From positions 1 to 64,000 of the forward strand of contig NZ_JHAC01000070.1 in the NCBI RefSeq assembly GCF_000599865.1: a stretch of 64,000 bases of DNA, written 5' to 3'. Positions 14,049 to 28,767 of this stretch are shown here, piece by piece. The first letter of the stretch is position 1; the number at the start of each line of letters is the position of its first letter. Made by a program: the position numbers and the translations under genes. The stretch comes from Deinococcus phoenicis. GTDB taxonomy: Bacteria; Deinococcota; Deinococci; Deinococcales; Deinococcaceae. The notes beneath the pieces were generated by a model. The model was not told where the DNA came from and made no database searches. It worked only from the letters and a program-made list of their open reading frames with translations.

Positions 14049-14681
14049 ATGGAAGAGACGACGACGTACACGGCCTTTCACGGCCACCAACGGCTCGCCA
14101 CGGGGGAGCTGCGGCCCTTGCTCACCCAGCTCAAGGCGCAACAGGAACAGCTCGGTGCCCATCTCCCCCTGCTGATCTTCGAGGACCGCACCGGCCGACA
14201 GGTGGATTTCAACCTGCGCGGCACGCTGGAAGAAGTGCTGGAGCGGGAAGCCCCGCTGCCCAGAAAGGCCGGGCCGGGCCGCCCTAAGCTCGGCATCGTG
14301 TCGCGGGAAGTCTCGCTGCTGCCCCGGCACTGGGCGTGGCTGGAGGAGCAGCCCAGCGGCGCGTCGGCCGCCCTGCGCCGCTTGATCGACGAGGCCCGCA
14401 AGCAGAACCCGGAGCAGGAGCGGGTGCGGCAGGCCCAGGCCGCCGCCGACCGCTTCCTGGGCGTGATGGCGGGCGACCTGCCCGGCTTCGAGGCGGCGTC
14501 CCGCGCGCTGTATGCCCGTGATCTGGCCGGGTTCCGGGAACACAGCCAGCCCTGGCCGGAGGAGATTCGTGCCCACGCCCTGTATCTGGCGGCCCCCGCC
14601 TTCGGGCCGGAGACGGCCCCGGCGCCGCCCCAAGCTTCCCCTCAGGAGGGCAACCATGACCCCGTCGCCCCGCGCCTATAA
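14049..14681 (+). CDS. DUF2239 family protein
   Basis: A 210-residue protein with the DUF2239 pattern: an early TAFHGHQRLATGEL, LIFEDRTGRQVDFNLRGTLEEVL, a basic GPGRPKLGIVSREVSLLPRHW segment that resembles an AT-hook (GRPK) next to a helix-turn-helix-like region, and a C-terminal helical part that ends PWPEEIRAHALYLA. The family function is not established. The promoter is strong, leaderless and apparently repressible. The 3' end overlaps the GIY-YIG gene by 26 bases, so the two are co-expressed and probably act together. Confidence 0.82.
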   Translation: MEETTTYTAFHGHQRLATGELRPLLTQLKAQQEQLGAHLPLLIFEDRTGRQVDFNLRGTLEEVLEREAPLPRKAGPGRPKLGIVSREVSLLPRHWAWLEEQPSGASAALRRLIDEARKQNPEQERVRQAQAAADRFLGVMAGDLPGFEAASRALYARDLAGFREHSQPWPEEIRAHALYLAAPAFGPETAPAPPQASPQEGNHDPVAPRL

Positions 14682-14985
14682 GGGCTTCACGCCCCGGCAG
14701 GGCATCTACCGCGTCCTGCATCACCGCACCGGCAGGATGCTGCTCGGCTCCAGCACGCACCTGACCGGCATTCTCAACCGTATCCGGTTTCAACTGGAAC
14801 TGGGAAGCCACCCCCGGCGGGCACTTCAGCAGGACTGGAACGCGGACGGCCCCGCCGGCTTCACCTTCGAGGTGCTGGACGAACTCGCGCCCCTGGAGCC
14901 TGCGGCGGACCCGGCCGAGGACCTCCAGGAACTGCTGACCCTCTGGCGCGAGAAACTTCAGCCCGGGCCGGGAGACGAGTACTGA
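14656..14985 (+). CDS. Small GIY-YIG-like nuclease protein
   Basis: A 109-residue protein that starts within the end of the DUF2239 gene, with AGGAGG just upstream. The N-terminal half fits a stand-alone GIY-YIG domain: GIYRVLHHRTGRMLLGSS (GIY, then a diverged YIG at LLGSS), then LNRIRFQLELGSHPRRALQQDW, and a Glu in the FEVLDEL strand where the metal-binding glutamate normally sits. The tyrosine of the second motif is replaced by leucine, so nuclease activity is uncertain. Such small GIY-YIG proteins often travel with DUF2239, but no role is established. Confidence 0.75.
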   Translation: MTPSPRAYKGFTPRQGIYRVLHHRTGRMLLGSSTHLTGILNRIRFQLELGSHPRRALQQDWNADGPAGFTFEVLDELAPLEPAADPAEDLQELLTLWREKLQPGPGDEY

Positions 14986-15004
14986 GCGCCGACGGGAGAA
15001 CAGC

Positions 15005-15586
15005 ATGCCCTGTCCTGAACAGCCCGCATCCGGGGCCACCGCCGCGGAACTGACCCGCCTGGCCCGCCACCCCCGGCCCGAGCTTCGCGCGGCGGTGGCC
15101 GCTCATCCCAACACGCCCGCCGCGCTGCTGGGCGAACTGGGGGCCGACTTTCCGGGGGCCGTACTGCGGAATCCGGCGCTGGTGCTGCTGCGGCTGGCCC
15201 AGCCCCGGCTGCTGCTGGGCTGGCCGGCCGAGACCCTGGCCGCCCTGGCCCGCTGCCCGGAGGCCCCCGACTGGGTTCATCAGGCGGCGCTGAAGCACGC
15301 CGACCTGCGGGTCCGGCTGGCGGTCGCGGCGCACCCCGCACCGAGCGCCGGACATCTGCGCCAACTGGCCGGGCAGCCGTTCTGGCAGGCCCGCGCCGTG
15401 CTGGCGAGGCGGCCGGACCTGCCCCCCGAGCTGGTCGAGCAACTGGCGGCAGACCCGGATTACGGTGTCCGGCTGGCGGTGGCCGGGCGTCCTGCCCTTC
15501 CCGGTGCGCTCCGGCGGCGGCTCGGGCAAGACCCCCACCCGCTGGTCCGGGAGGCGGCGCGGTCCCTGCCCTCCCGGTGCGGCTGA
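15005..15586 (+). CDS. Leucine-rich repeat variant (LRV) protein
   Basis: A 193-residue protein built almost wholly from LRV-type alpha/3-10-helical repeats of about 24 residues, with the recurring core R-x-A-V-A-x-(H/R)-P followed by P-x-x-L-x-x-L. Instances start near residues 28, 102 and 155. Family proteins form superhelical scaffolds that probably bind other molecules. It follows the GIY-YIG gene by 19 bases in the same direction, so the three genes may form one operon. No N-terminal cysteine cluster of the NifU-associated LRV type is present. Confidence 0.78.
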   Translation: MPCPEQPASGATAAELTRLARHPRPELRAAVAAHPNTPAALLGELGADFPGAVLRNPALVLLRLAQPRLLLGWPAETLAALARCPEAPDWVHQAALKHADLRVRLAVAAHPAPSAGHLRQLAGQPFWQARAVLARRPDLPPELVEQLAADPDYGVRLAVAGRPALPGALRRRLGQDPHPLVREAARSLPSRCG

Positions 15587-15599
15587 GGGGTCCAGGGAC

Positions 15600-16442
15600 C
15601 TACCGCCCCCGCGCCTGCTCCTGCGCCCGCAGCTCCAGCCGCCCGAAGAAGGCGGCCAGTTGCCGGGCCACCGTGGGCGAAAAGCGGTTGCCCCCGAGGT
15701 GCGGCCCGCTGACCTTCAGGAACTCGCTGACGCCCGGCTCGGCGTAGGCGAAGAGGCGCTGGCCGTTGCCGTGCATGGGGACGGTGGTGTCGTCACGGCT
15801 GGCGAGGATGAAGAGGGGCACCGGGCGCGCTTCCGCGAGTTGCCGCAGGGGGTCGAGATCGGGCGCGGGTTCGCCGGTCAGGCCGTAAGCGTGATCGATC
15901 TCGGCGCGGCGGCTGCTGGCCGAGGCCCAGGCGGCGCGCAGATCGGCCCACCCGTCGATCAGGGCGACACCCCCCACCGGGTAAGGGCTACCGGGCAGCA
16001 CGCTGCGCAGGGCCAGCAGGCCGCCCATGCTCAGGCCCAGGGCGTAGGTGCGGCCATTCCACGCAAAGTGCGTGACGGCTTCCTCGCGCAGCCCCGCGAC
16101 CTGGGCCAGCGCGGCGGGGCTGCCCCAGGTGGCCCTGCCGCCGTCGTCGCTGAGCAGCACCGCGAAGGGGGCGGCGAGCAGGGCGTCCGCCAGCGCCTCC
16201 ACCTGTGGGCTGTCGTGCAGCCGCTCGGCACTCTGCCCGCGGGGGTGCGACACGACCACCAGCGCGCACTCCTGCCGGTAGCAGGCGGGCGGCACCCGCA
16301 GGAACGACGGCCCGCTGGCCCGCTCCAGCCGCACCGTGTCGGGCACGGCCGGCAGGGGAAAGGGCGAGTTGGCCGTGGCCCGCGCGCCCGGGAGCAGCGC
16401 GGCGAGCAGCGGAAGCAGCAGGAAAGCGGGGAAACGGCGCAT
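15600..16442 (-). CDS. Exported alpha/beta hydrolase
   Basis: A 280-residue exported serine hydrolase. It has a signal peptide at residues 1-23 ending ATANS. The nucleophile elbow is GLSMGG with Ser138. A likely acid is in LASRDDT and the catalytic His is in SGPHLGGN. The LVVVSHPRGQS strand-turn gives the oxyanion region. Esterase, lipase or peptidase activity cannot be separated from sequence. The start MRRFPAF was chosen for the signal peptide; the open frame continues upstream as non-protein-like sequence. A TAGAGT hexamer lies 11 bases upstream. Confidence 0.82.
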   Translation of the reverse strand: MRRFPAFLLLPLLAALLPGARATANSPFPLPAVPDTVRLERASGPSFLRVPPACYRQECALVVVSHPRGQSAERLHDSPQVEALADALLAAPFAVLLSDDGGRATWGSPAALAQVAGLREEAVTHFAWNGRTYALGLSMGGLLALRSVLPGSPYPVGGVALIDGWADLRAAWASASSRRAEIDHAYGLTGEPAPDLDPLRQLAEARPVPLFILASRDDTTVPMHGNGQRLFAYAEPGVSEFLKVSGPHLGGNRFSPTVARQLAAFFGRLELRAQEQARGR

Positions 16443-16507
16443 CGGCGGGCTGCACTCTAGCGTCCGGGCCTTGACGGATGTCTGACGAGGCCTGCGCCTC
16501 CGCCCCC

Positions 16508-17593
16508 TCAGCGCCCGAACAGCAGCAGGCCCAGGCGCTTGCCGAGCAGCAGGCGACCGATCACGGCGGGCACGGCCAGGGCGATCAGGGCATAGAGGGC
16601 CACCGTCAGCAGCAACTGTGCGGAAGTTCCGTCGGGCGAGCGGTAACGCTCCAGCGCCTGCAACAGCGCCGGGTGCAGCAGGTAGATGGGCAGGCTGACC
16701 GTGCCCAGCGTGGCGATGATCCGCTTGAACCTCCCGGCCTGGGGTCCCCGCTCCAGCCGGTACGCCAGGCCCAGCAGCGCGAGCGCCACCAGCGCCGTGA
16801 AGGTCCAGCTCAGGCCGCTGTACACCACCGGGGTGACGGGCGTGCCGCGCACATACGCGATCGCCACCGGCAGGTATGCGGCGTAGGCCACTGCCAGCAG
16901 GGGCAGCAGCACCAGCCGCCGCCTGCGCCACCAGTCCTGAAAGCTGTCCAGCCGCGCCCCCACCGCCAGCCCCAGGCTGATCGGCAGCGCGTACCACAGC
17001 ACCGTACTGGCCGGGAAGCGCAGATGCAGCACCTCGCGGTTGAGCAGGTACAGTCCGAGCTGCGCCGCCAGCCCGCCCAGCAGCGCCAGCGTGATGCTGG
17101 GCCTGCGCCGGGCCAGCGGCAGCAGCAGCGGCAGCACCACGTAGACCTCCAGCGCCACCAGCAGGAAATACAGGTGATAGCTGGCCTTGCCGTACAGCAG
17201 CCAGTCGCGCCAGCGGTCCGGGTCCATCAGCGTTTCGGGGGCGCGTTGCCCGGTCCACACGTACCACAGGGCGTACAGGGCGCTCCACAGCAGGTAGGGC
17301 CAGCCCCCGCGGGTCAGCCGCCGCCAGAAGTAGCGCCCCGGGTCGAAGCGCCTGAGCAGGCTGCGGGTCAGCACCAGCGCCGACAGGAACACGAAGGCGG
17401 GCACCGCGAAGTGTAGTGTGCGGTTCAGGATCAGCAGCAGGTCGTGGGTGGTCGAGCCGACGGTGGCGTGCCGCAGGCCCATGCCCGTCGCGTGGTGCCC
17501 CACGACCTCCAGAATCGTGAGGCCCCGGAAGGTATCGATGGCGGTCAGGCGCGGGCCAGCGGGGATGGGAAGGGGAGGGGGCGGCGAGGACAT
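16508..17593 (-). CDS. Membrane acyltransferase, family 3 (OafA type)
   Basis: A 361-residue integral membrane protein with about ten transmembrane helices. The N-terminal IDTFRGLTILEVVGHHATG carries the conserved R and the paired H of acyltransferase_3 proteins, which O-acetylate or acylate surface sugars, exopolysaccharide or other envelope substrates. Later conserved parts include YFWRRLTR and PIYLLHPALL. The ATG was chosen; an in-frame GTG 21 bases upstream overlaps the TAGAGT hexamer at 17604-17609 and is less likely. It is the first of a tandem minus-strand pair with the hydrolase. Confidence 0.85.
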   Translation of the reverse strand: MSSPPPPLPIPAGPRLTAIDTFRGLTILEVVGHHATGMGLRHATVGSTTHDLLLILNRTLHFAVPAFVFLSALVLTRSLLRRFDPGRYFWRRLTRGGWPYLLWSALYALWYVWTGQRAPETLMDPDRWRDWLLYGKASYHLYFLLVALEVYVVLPLLLPLARRRPSITLALLGGLAAQLGLYLLNREVLHLRFPASTVLWYALPISLGLAVGARLDSFQDWWRRRRLVLLPLLAVAYAAYLPVAIAYVRGTPVTPVVYSGLSWTFTALVALALLGLAYRLERGPQAGRFKRIIATLGTVSLPIYLLHPALLQALERYRSPDGTSAQLLLTVALYALIALAVPAVIGRLLLGKRLGLLLFGR

Positions 17594-17674
17594 GTAAGGG
17601 CTTACTCTACCCACCTGGGGCGTGAGCTTGGTCCTGCGGCCTTACCCCCGTCCCCGCTGCTCGGTCCCCGGTGC

Positions 17675-18787
<1,113 letters not shown>

Positions 18788-18794
18788 GGAGGCG

Positions 18795-18800
18795 AGGCTA
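18795..18800 (-). promoter_or_regulatory. -10 hexamer of tyrA, leaderless type
   Basis: TAGCCT on the minus strand ends 7 bases before the tyrA ATG. Confidence 0.5.
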
Positions 18801-18914
18801 GCATGTGCCCTCCGGCGGCCCGGAACGCCTGACCGGACAGGCTGCCGCCCCAGGCGCCCCGGGCAGAGGTTGTGAGGCTGCGGTGACAGGCGGCCCGCTC
18901 TCCTGTGGGGCGTG

Positions 18915-19460
18915 ATGCGCGCCCTGCTGCCCGCCGCCCTCCTCCTGCTGGCGGCCCCCGCTGGTCTGACGGCCCCGGTTCCCGGCTTCTACCCGCTGAT
19001 TCCCGGCACCACCTGGACCTACACCAGCGGCGAGACGCAGGTGGTCGGCACCCCCACCACCGTCAGGGGCATCCGGGTCACGCCGGTCAGTCACCAGTAC
19101 GGCGGCAAGACCTACACCCAGGATCTGCTGGAGGCCCGGGCCGACGGCAGCATCTGGCTGCGCGGCGTGAACGCGGGCGGCCGCCTGACGTGGTACGCCA
19201 CGCCCCTGAACGTGTACCCGCCCGGTCCGCTGCACCCCGGCCAGCACTGGCAGAGTGGGAGCGGCGCCCTGAAAAGCAGCGGCAGCGTGACGGGCACCGC
19301 GCCGCTGCGGGTTCCGGCGGGCACCTTCAACGCGCTGGTGATCCGCACCGACCTCAGCGTGGGCGGGCAGCAGAGCACGCAGATCACGTACTTCGTGCCC
19401 GGCCTCGGCGTGGTGCGCTACCAGACCGCCGACGGGAGCCAGATTGACCTGCTGAAGTGA
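18915..19460 (+). CDS. Exported protein, unknown
   Basis: A 181-residue protein with a signal peptide (residues 1 to about 20, ending LTAPV). The mature part begins with PGFYPLIPGTTWTYTSG and includes RVPAGTFNALVIRTD and YFVPGLGVVRYQT, a layout common to a family of exported beta-rich proteins with a central PAGTF motif whose function is unknown. An in-frame GTG directly upstream could be used. It is divergent from tyrA and convergent with the glycosyltransferase. Confidence 0.72.
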   Translation: MRALLPAALLLLAAPAGLTAPVPGFYPLIPGTTWTYTSGETQVVGTPTTVRGIRVTPVSHQYGGKTYTQDLLEARADGSIWLRGVNAGGRLTWYATPLNVYPPGPLHPGQHWQSGSGALKSSGSVTGTAPLRVPAGTFNALVIRTDLSVGGQQSTQITYFVPGLGVVRYQTADGSQIDLLK

Positions 19461-19497
19461 GGGCCGCCAGGGTTCGCCGCGGGCGTCCCGCTTCCGG

Positions 19498-20169
<672 letters not shown>

Positions 20170-20173
20170 GGTA

Positions 20174-20226
20174 AAGCTTTCGGCCCTCAGCCGTCAGCAA
20201 ATCGGCTGAAAGCTGACGATTGGTCG
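20174..20226. repeat. Palindromic intergenic element
   Basis: CGTCAGC and GCTGACG flank a core that also contains GGCTGAAAGCTGAC. The word CAGCTTTCAGCC on the minus strand recurs at 37744-37755 next to another hairpin, so this may be a dispersed element. Confidence 0.4.
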
Positions 20227-20236
20227 CTGACCACGC

Positions 20237-21355
20237 CTAAAAAAACCGGCTCACGTCGCGCACCACCACGAACACCATCAGCAGCATCACGAAGGCGAAG
20301 CCCGTCAGGTTGATCGCCTGTTCCTGCGCCAGCGTGAGGGGACGGCCCCGCAGCGCCCCCACCAGCGTCAGCAGGATGCGCCCGCCGTCCAGCCCCGGAA
20401 TCGGAATCAGGTTGAAAAAGGCCAGCGAGAGATTCAGCAGGATGGCGACCTGCACCAGCGCCCAGGGACTCAGGGCGGCGGCGCGGCTCACGATCTCCGC
20501 CGTGCCGATGGGGCCGCTGACGTTCTCGTCGCGCGAGAGGTCGAGCGTCAGGAAGCGCGTGAACAGCCCCCCGAAGGCGCGCAGAATCTGCGGCACGGCC
20601 TCGGCGGTGGTTTGCAGGGAGGTGACGAGCGCGGTGGGCACGTTGGCGGGCCGCACATCCGGGCCGTACTGGATGCCCAGGCGCTGCTGCACGCCGTCCA
20701 CGCGGGCCTGCCAGTCGAAGGCGACCTCACGGGCCGCGCCGCCGCGCTCGACGGTCAGCACCTTGCGCCCGCTCGTCGCCAGCAGGTCGCGGACACTCTC
20801 CCAGCCGGCATGGGGCTGGCCGTTCACCCGGTACGTCTCGGGCAGGTCCTGTCCCCCCACAGCCGTGATCACGTCCCCGGCCTGGAGGCCCAGCGTCCGC
20901 GCCCGAGAGTCCGGCAGCACGGCCTCGATGCGCGCCCGGTCGGGAGCGGGCACCCCCTGCGAGGCGAAAGTCAGCGTCATCAGGCCCACCGCCAGGACCA
21001 GGTTCATCAGCGGCCCGGCGAGCAGCACCGCGACCTTGCCCCAGGTGGGCAACGCCGCGAAGCCGCGCGTGGGCTGGCGGTACGTGCCGCCCGGCCCCTC
21101 TTCCGCCGCCATGCCGTCGATCTCCACGTAGCCGCCGATGGGCAGCAGGGAAAGCCGCCACTCGGTGCCGCGCCACAGCCGCCGGAAGAGGACCGGCCCC
21201 ATGCCCACGCTGAAGGATCTGACGGCCACGCCCTGCCAGCGGGCCAGCGCGAAGTGGGCCAGCTCGTGCAGGAAGGTCGCCGCGCCGATGATCAGCAGCG
21301 TCCACAGCAGTCCCAGGGGCGTCAGGGCCGCCGCAATGCTCTGGAGGAGATTCAT
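20237..21355 (-). CDS. rseP: Site-2 zinc metalloprotease (RIP, M50)
   Basis: A 372-residue intramembrane protease. The active-site HExxH is H30-E31-L-A-H34 in the first transmembrane helix. The second conserved motif [14 protein letters not shown] supplies the third metal ligand. A single PDZ-like region (about residues 130-230, including [18 protein letters not shown]) gates substrate access. Four transmembrane segments fit the family, which cleaves anti-sigma factors and remnant signal peptides. It is translationally coupled to dxr (ATGA overlap), a conserved gene order in many bacteria. Confidence 0.92.
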   Translation of the reverse strand: MNLLQSIAAALTPLGLLWTLLIIGAATFLHELAHFALARWQGVAVRSFSVGMGPVLFRRLWRGTEWRLSLLPIGGYVEIDGMAAEEGPGGTYRQPTRGFAALPTWGKVAVLLAGPLMNLVLAVGLMTLTFASQGVPAPDRARIEAVLPDSRARTLGLQAGDVITAVGGQDLPETYRVNGQPHAGWESVRDLLATSGRKVLTVERGGAAREVAFDWQARVDGVQQRLGIQYGPDVRPANVPTALVTSLQTTAEAVPQILRAFGGLFTRFLTLDLSRDENVSGPIGTAEIVSRAAALSPWALVQVAILLNLSLAFFNLIPIPGLDGGRILLTLVGALRGRPLTLAQEQAINLTGFAFVMLLMVFVVVRDVSRFF

Positions 21356-22518
21356 GCCCCGACTCCGGCGGCCACGAGTTCCCGCGCCCGCGCGGTGGCC
21401 CAGGCTTCCGTCTGCGCGAGGGTGTCCCAGGTCAGCGGGCCTTGCGGCGTCTCGTCCAGCACCCGCTCGATCAGCCGGGGAATCTCCATGAAGCCGAGCT
21501 GACCGGCCAGGAAGGCGGGCACGGCCACCTCATCCGCCGCGTTGAGGGCCGCCGGCAGCAGGCCGCCCGCCTCGCCCGCCCGGTACGCGAGGCCGAGGCA
21601 GGGAAAGCGCGCGGCGTCCGGCTCCCGGAACTCCCAGGTGCCGCTGAGGGGCCAGCCGAGGTGCCCGGCGACCGCCGGCCCGCGCCGCGCGCCCCGCACG
21701 TCGCCGGGGCAGGCCATACCGGTGGGGGCGGCGTCGATGGCGTAGGCAATTGCCAGGCGCATGTCGGTCGGGCCGAACTGGCCCTTCAGGCTGCCGTCCC
21801 GGAAGCGCACCGCCGCGTGCATGACGCTCTGCGGATGGACGACCACGCCCACCCGCGACAGGGGCAGCCCGTACAGAGAAGCGCACTCCATTACTTCCAG
21901 GCCCTTGTTCATCAGGGTGGCCGAATCGACGGTGATTTTCCGTCCCATGCTCCAGGAGGGGTGCTTCAGGGCCTGCTCGGGTGTGACCCGGCTCAGGTCC
22001 GCCGGCCCGTCACGGAACGGCCCGCCGCTGGCCGTGAGAATCAACTCGGCCACGTCCTCCAGGGTTTCCCCGGTCAGACACTGGTACACGCCGGTATGCT
22101 CGGAGTCCACCGGCACCAGCCGCCCCCCGCCCCGCCCCGCCGCCTCCCAGATCAGGGCCGCCGCCGTGACCATCGCTTCCTTGGTCGCCAGGGCCACCGC
22201 CCGCCCCGCCTCCAGCGCCGCCCGCGTGGGCGCGAGGCCCGGCAGGCCGCTCACCGCGTTGACCACCACGTCGGCAGGCCGGGCGGCCAGCTCTGCCGGG
22301 TCGGCGATCACCGGCACGCCCGCCAGCCGCGTGCGGGCGTCGGCCAGCACGTCCTCCGCCACGCTGACCACCTCCGGGCGGAACTCGCGCACCTGGGCTT
22401 CCAACCGGTCCAGATTGCGGCCCGCCGCGAGCGCCCCCACGGTCCAGCCGCGTTCCCGCGCCACGTCCAGCGCCTGCGTGCCTATGCTTCCCGTACTGCC
22501 CAGAACCGTCAGCTTCAC
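21352..22518 (-). CDS. dxr: 1-deoxy-D-xylulose 5-phosphate reductoisomerase
   Basis: A 388-residue enzyme, the second step of the MEP isoprenoid pathway. NADPH binding is shown by [16 protein letters not shown]. The catalytic and metal region includes [12 protein letters not shown] and [10 protein letters not shown], then [25 protein letters not shown]. The GTG start was chosen because the NADPH motif sits at the usual distance; the longer frame upstream reads through an intergenic palindrome and is not protein-like. Isoprenoid supply links it to the neighbouring cdsA and to uppP elsewhere in the window. Confidence 0.94.
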   Translation of the reverse strand: MKLTVLGSTGSIGTQALDVARERGWTVGALAAGRNLDRLEAQVREFRPEVVSVAEDVLADARTRLAGVPVIADPAELAARPADVVVNAVSGLPGLAPTRAALEAGRAVALATKEAMVTAAALIWEAAGRGGGRLVPVDSEHTGVYQCLTGETLEDVAELILTASGGPFRDGPADLSRVTPEQALKHPSWSMGRKITVDSATLMNKGLEVMECASLYGLPLSRVGVVVHPQSVMHAAVRFRDGSLKGQFGPTDMRLAIAYAIDAAPTGMACPGDVRGARRGPAVAGHLGWPLSGTWEFREPDAARFPCLGLAYRAGEAGGLLPAALNAADEVAVPAFLAGQLGFMEIPRLIERVLDETPQGPLTWDTLAQTEAWATARARELVAAGVGA

Positions 22519-22563
22519 GGAGACAGGATGGCGCAAGGGAAGGCGAGGATGTGGAATCTGGGT

Positions 22564-22609
22564 CGTGGGTTGTGGGAAAACTGGACCTTCCCCCAACCCA
22601 CAGCCCACG
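22564..22609. repeat. Palindromic intergenic element, GTGGG-type copy 1
   Basis: CGTGGGTTGTGGG (22564-22576) pairs with CCCACAGCCCACG (22597-22609), one mismatch (a G-T pair), over a 20-base loop with GGACCTTCC. It lies between cdsA and dxr. Similar elements are at 23484-23550 and 54302-54360. Confidence 0.6.
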
Positions 22610-22629
22610 CCCCACGCCCCACACCTGCC

Positions 22630-23460
<831 letters not shown>

Positions 23461-23483
23461 GGGCGGCTCCGGCGGGGGGCTGC

Positions 23484-23550
23484 GGGGTGTGGGCGGTGGG
23501 GTGTGGGGAACAGACCTTTCCTGCACCCCACCGCCCACGCCCCACACCCC
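23484..23550. repeat. Palindromic intergenic element, GTGGG-type copy 2
   Basis: Two ten-base blocks, GGGGTGTGGG and CGGTGGGGTG, pair with CACCCCACCG and CCCACACCCC, with a 7-base bulge on one side and a loop containing AGACCTTTCC. It lies between frr and cdsA. Confidence 0.6.
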
Positions 23551-23602
23551 ATAAGAACGCGCCGCCGGGATGACCGGCGGTCACGTGGGGGCAGGCTTGC
23601 TC

Positions 23603-24157
<555 letters not shown>

Positions 24158-24228
24158 GAGAGAGTCTCCTTTGGGGTTGGGGGTACGTTGGGCCAGATTC
24201 TAGCCCAGGTGGGCGGCGGCCCAGGCGT

Positions 24229-25888
<1,660 letters not shown>

Positions 25889-25909
25889 CGTACCTCCAGA
25901 AGTTGGATT

Positions 25910-25933
25910 TCTGTCCTGAGATCTGTCCTGAGA
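25910..25933. repeat. Perfect tandem 2 x 12-bp duplication
   Basis: TCTGTCCTGAGA occurs twice back to back in the rpsB-tsf spacer. Confidence 0.9.
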
Positions 25934-25973
25934 AAGGGGGCGGACCGAGCCTCGCTCCGACACGCCCCCGGAG
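25932..25973 (-). terminator. Large hairpin between rpsB and tsf
   Basis: On the minus strand GGGGGCG and CGCCCCC flank an inner AGC/GCT helix and are followed by TTTCTC. It could act as a partial terminator or an RNA-processing site. Confidence 0.6.
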
Positions 25974-25988
25974 ATGCGAGGTGGGCGC

Positions 25989-26786
<798 letters not shown>

Positions 26787-26859
26787 TTGAACTCCTGAGC
26801 GTTGTTCGGGAAAAGTTTGCCGTCCACGTGCCAGCCTCTCGTCGGAGGACGCTTCTTTG

Positions 26860-26892
<33 letters not shown>

Positions 26893-26926
26893 AGGCAGGG
26901 ATCACGGGGGCACCCAAACGGAAAGT

Positions 26927-26932
26927 ATAGCA
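26927..26932 (-). promoter_or_regulatory. -10 hexamer of rpsB
   Basis: TATACT on the minus strand, about 140 bases before the rpsB ATG, leaves a long GC-rich 5' leader. Such leaders can carry S2 autoregulation in other bacteria; I see no recognised motif here. Confidence 0.5.
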
Positions 26933-26938
26933 GATGGG

Positions 26939-27781
26939 TCAGCGGGCGAGTTCGGCGGCAGCGATGCGGGCCACCTCCAGCACGGGCTGCGCCTCGTCGT
27001 GGCTGCCGTCTTCCAGCCACCACGCGGCCGAGAGGCCCGCGTAGGCGATGACCCATTGCAGCAGGCGTGCGCGTTCCAACCCGGCCGCCTCCCCGACCAC
27101 TTGGACCTGCCGCGCCAGACGCCCTGGCCGCGTGGCCACCGTCAGGTCCGGGTTGCAGAAGAGGTTGGCGTAGTCGAAGCCGCGCTCGCCCAGCAGGCTG
27201 TGGGGATCGATCGCCAGCCAGCCCCGCTCGCCGCCGTCCAGCACGTTCTCGTGGTGGAGGTCGCCGTGCAGGACGCCCACCTCACGCGGCGCCTCCAGAA
27301 GATGCCGGGCCGTGTCCGCCGCTTCCACAAAAATCCCCCCGTGCTGCCGGGAAGCCGCCTCCAGGGCCTGAAACCACCGCTCCAGCGGTGCCAGCTCGGG
27401 CAGAGGTTGGGGGCGCGGCACATGCAGCCGGGCCGTCACCCCGCAGAGGACCCGGGAAGCCTCATCATCCTGTCCTGCGCGGACCATCCGCACCAGGGAG
27501 CGCGGCCCCGTTACCCGCTCCAGCAGCAGCGCCCCGCTGCTCTCCTCGTGCGCCAGCACCCGCGCGGCGCCCTCGCCCTGCCACCACCGCATCAGCAGGC
27601 CGCCGCGGCGCTCCTCGGCCTCACGGGGAATCTTGAGCATGGCGGCCTCGCCCCGCCAGCGCACCGGCAGCAGGTCGCTGCTGTGCGTGTGAACCGGCTC
27701 GCCGTCTGGGGACAGGTGCCAACGTTGAAGGTACAGGTCAAAAGACACCCCGGCAGTCTCCACCTTTGGGGTGAGGTTCAC
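26939..27781 (-). CDS. APH(6)/hydroxyurea-type phosphotransferase
   Basis: A 280-residue kinase of the aminoglycoside/hydroxyurea phosphotransferase family. The lower N-lobe has [30 protein letters not shown], with the ATP-binding Lys in [13 protein letters not shown] follows. The catalytic loop [12 protein letters not shown] carries the Asp and Asn of the Brenner motif, and [21 protein letters not shown] gives the metal-binding Asp. Streptomycin kinases belong here, but in a chromosomal housekeeping setting a small-molecule or sugar kinase is equally likely. It starts at GTG; the start is uncertain. Confidence 0.82.
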   Translation of the reverse strand: MNLTPKVETAGVSFDLYLQRWHLSPDGEPVHTHSSDLLPVRWRGEAAMLKIPREAEERRGGLLMRWWQGEGAARVLAHEESSGALLLERVTGPRSLVRMVRAGQDDEASRVLCGVTARLHVPRPQPLPELAPLERWFQALEAASRQHGGIFVEAADTARHLLEAPREVGVLHGDLHHENVLDGGERGWLAIDPHSLLGERGFDYANLFCNPDLTVATRPGRLARQVQVVGEAAGLERARLLQWVIAYAGLSAAWWLEDGSHDEAQPVLEVARIAAAELAR

Positions 27782-27797
27782 CTTCGGCCCGAAGTGT

Positions 27798-28637
<840 letters not shown>

Positions 28638-28668
28638 GGCAGGTGACGGGCAGAGGGCAGAGCGCTAA

Positions 28669-28704
28669 GGGCAGAGGACGAGAACCCTCTGCCCGCTTCC
28701 TTTT
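28669..28704 (+). terminator. uppP terminator
   Basis: GGGCAGAGG and CCTCTGCCC form a 9-bp hairpin followed by GCTTCCTTTT. Its arms repeat the word found in the leuB terminator. Confidence 0.75.
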
Positions 28705-28754
28705 GATCCGGGGTGGACAAGGGAAAGTCAAGGCGGGCGGCCCGGGGGGCGGCA

Positions 28755-28760
28755 TACACT
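28755..28760 (+). promoter_or_regulatory. -10 hexamer of the RNase-barstar operon
   Basis: TACACT ends 7 bases before a GTG start codon, indicating a leaderless transcript with GTG as first codon. Confidence 0.55.
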
Positions 28761-28767
28761 CCGGGGC

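Noticed and set aside
22519..22608. N-terminal extension of dxr to an upstream start
   Set aside because: The added residues are Pro/His/Gly-rich and arise from a palindromic spacer; the NADPH motif fits the GTG at 22518.
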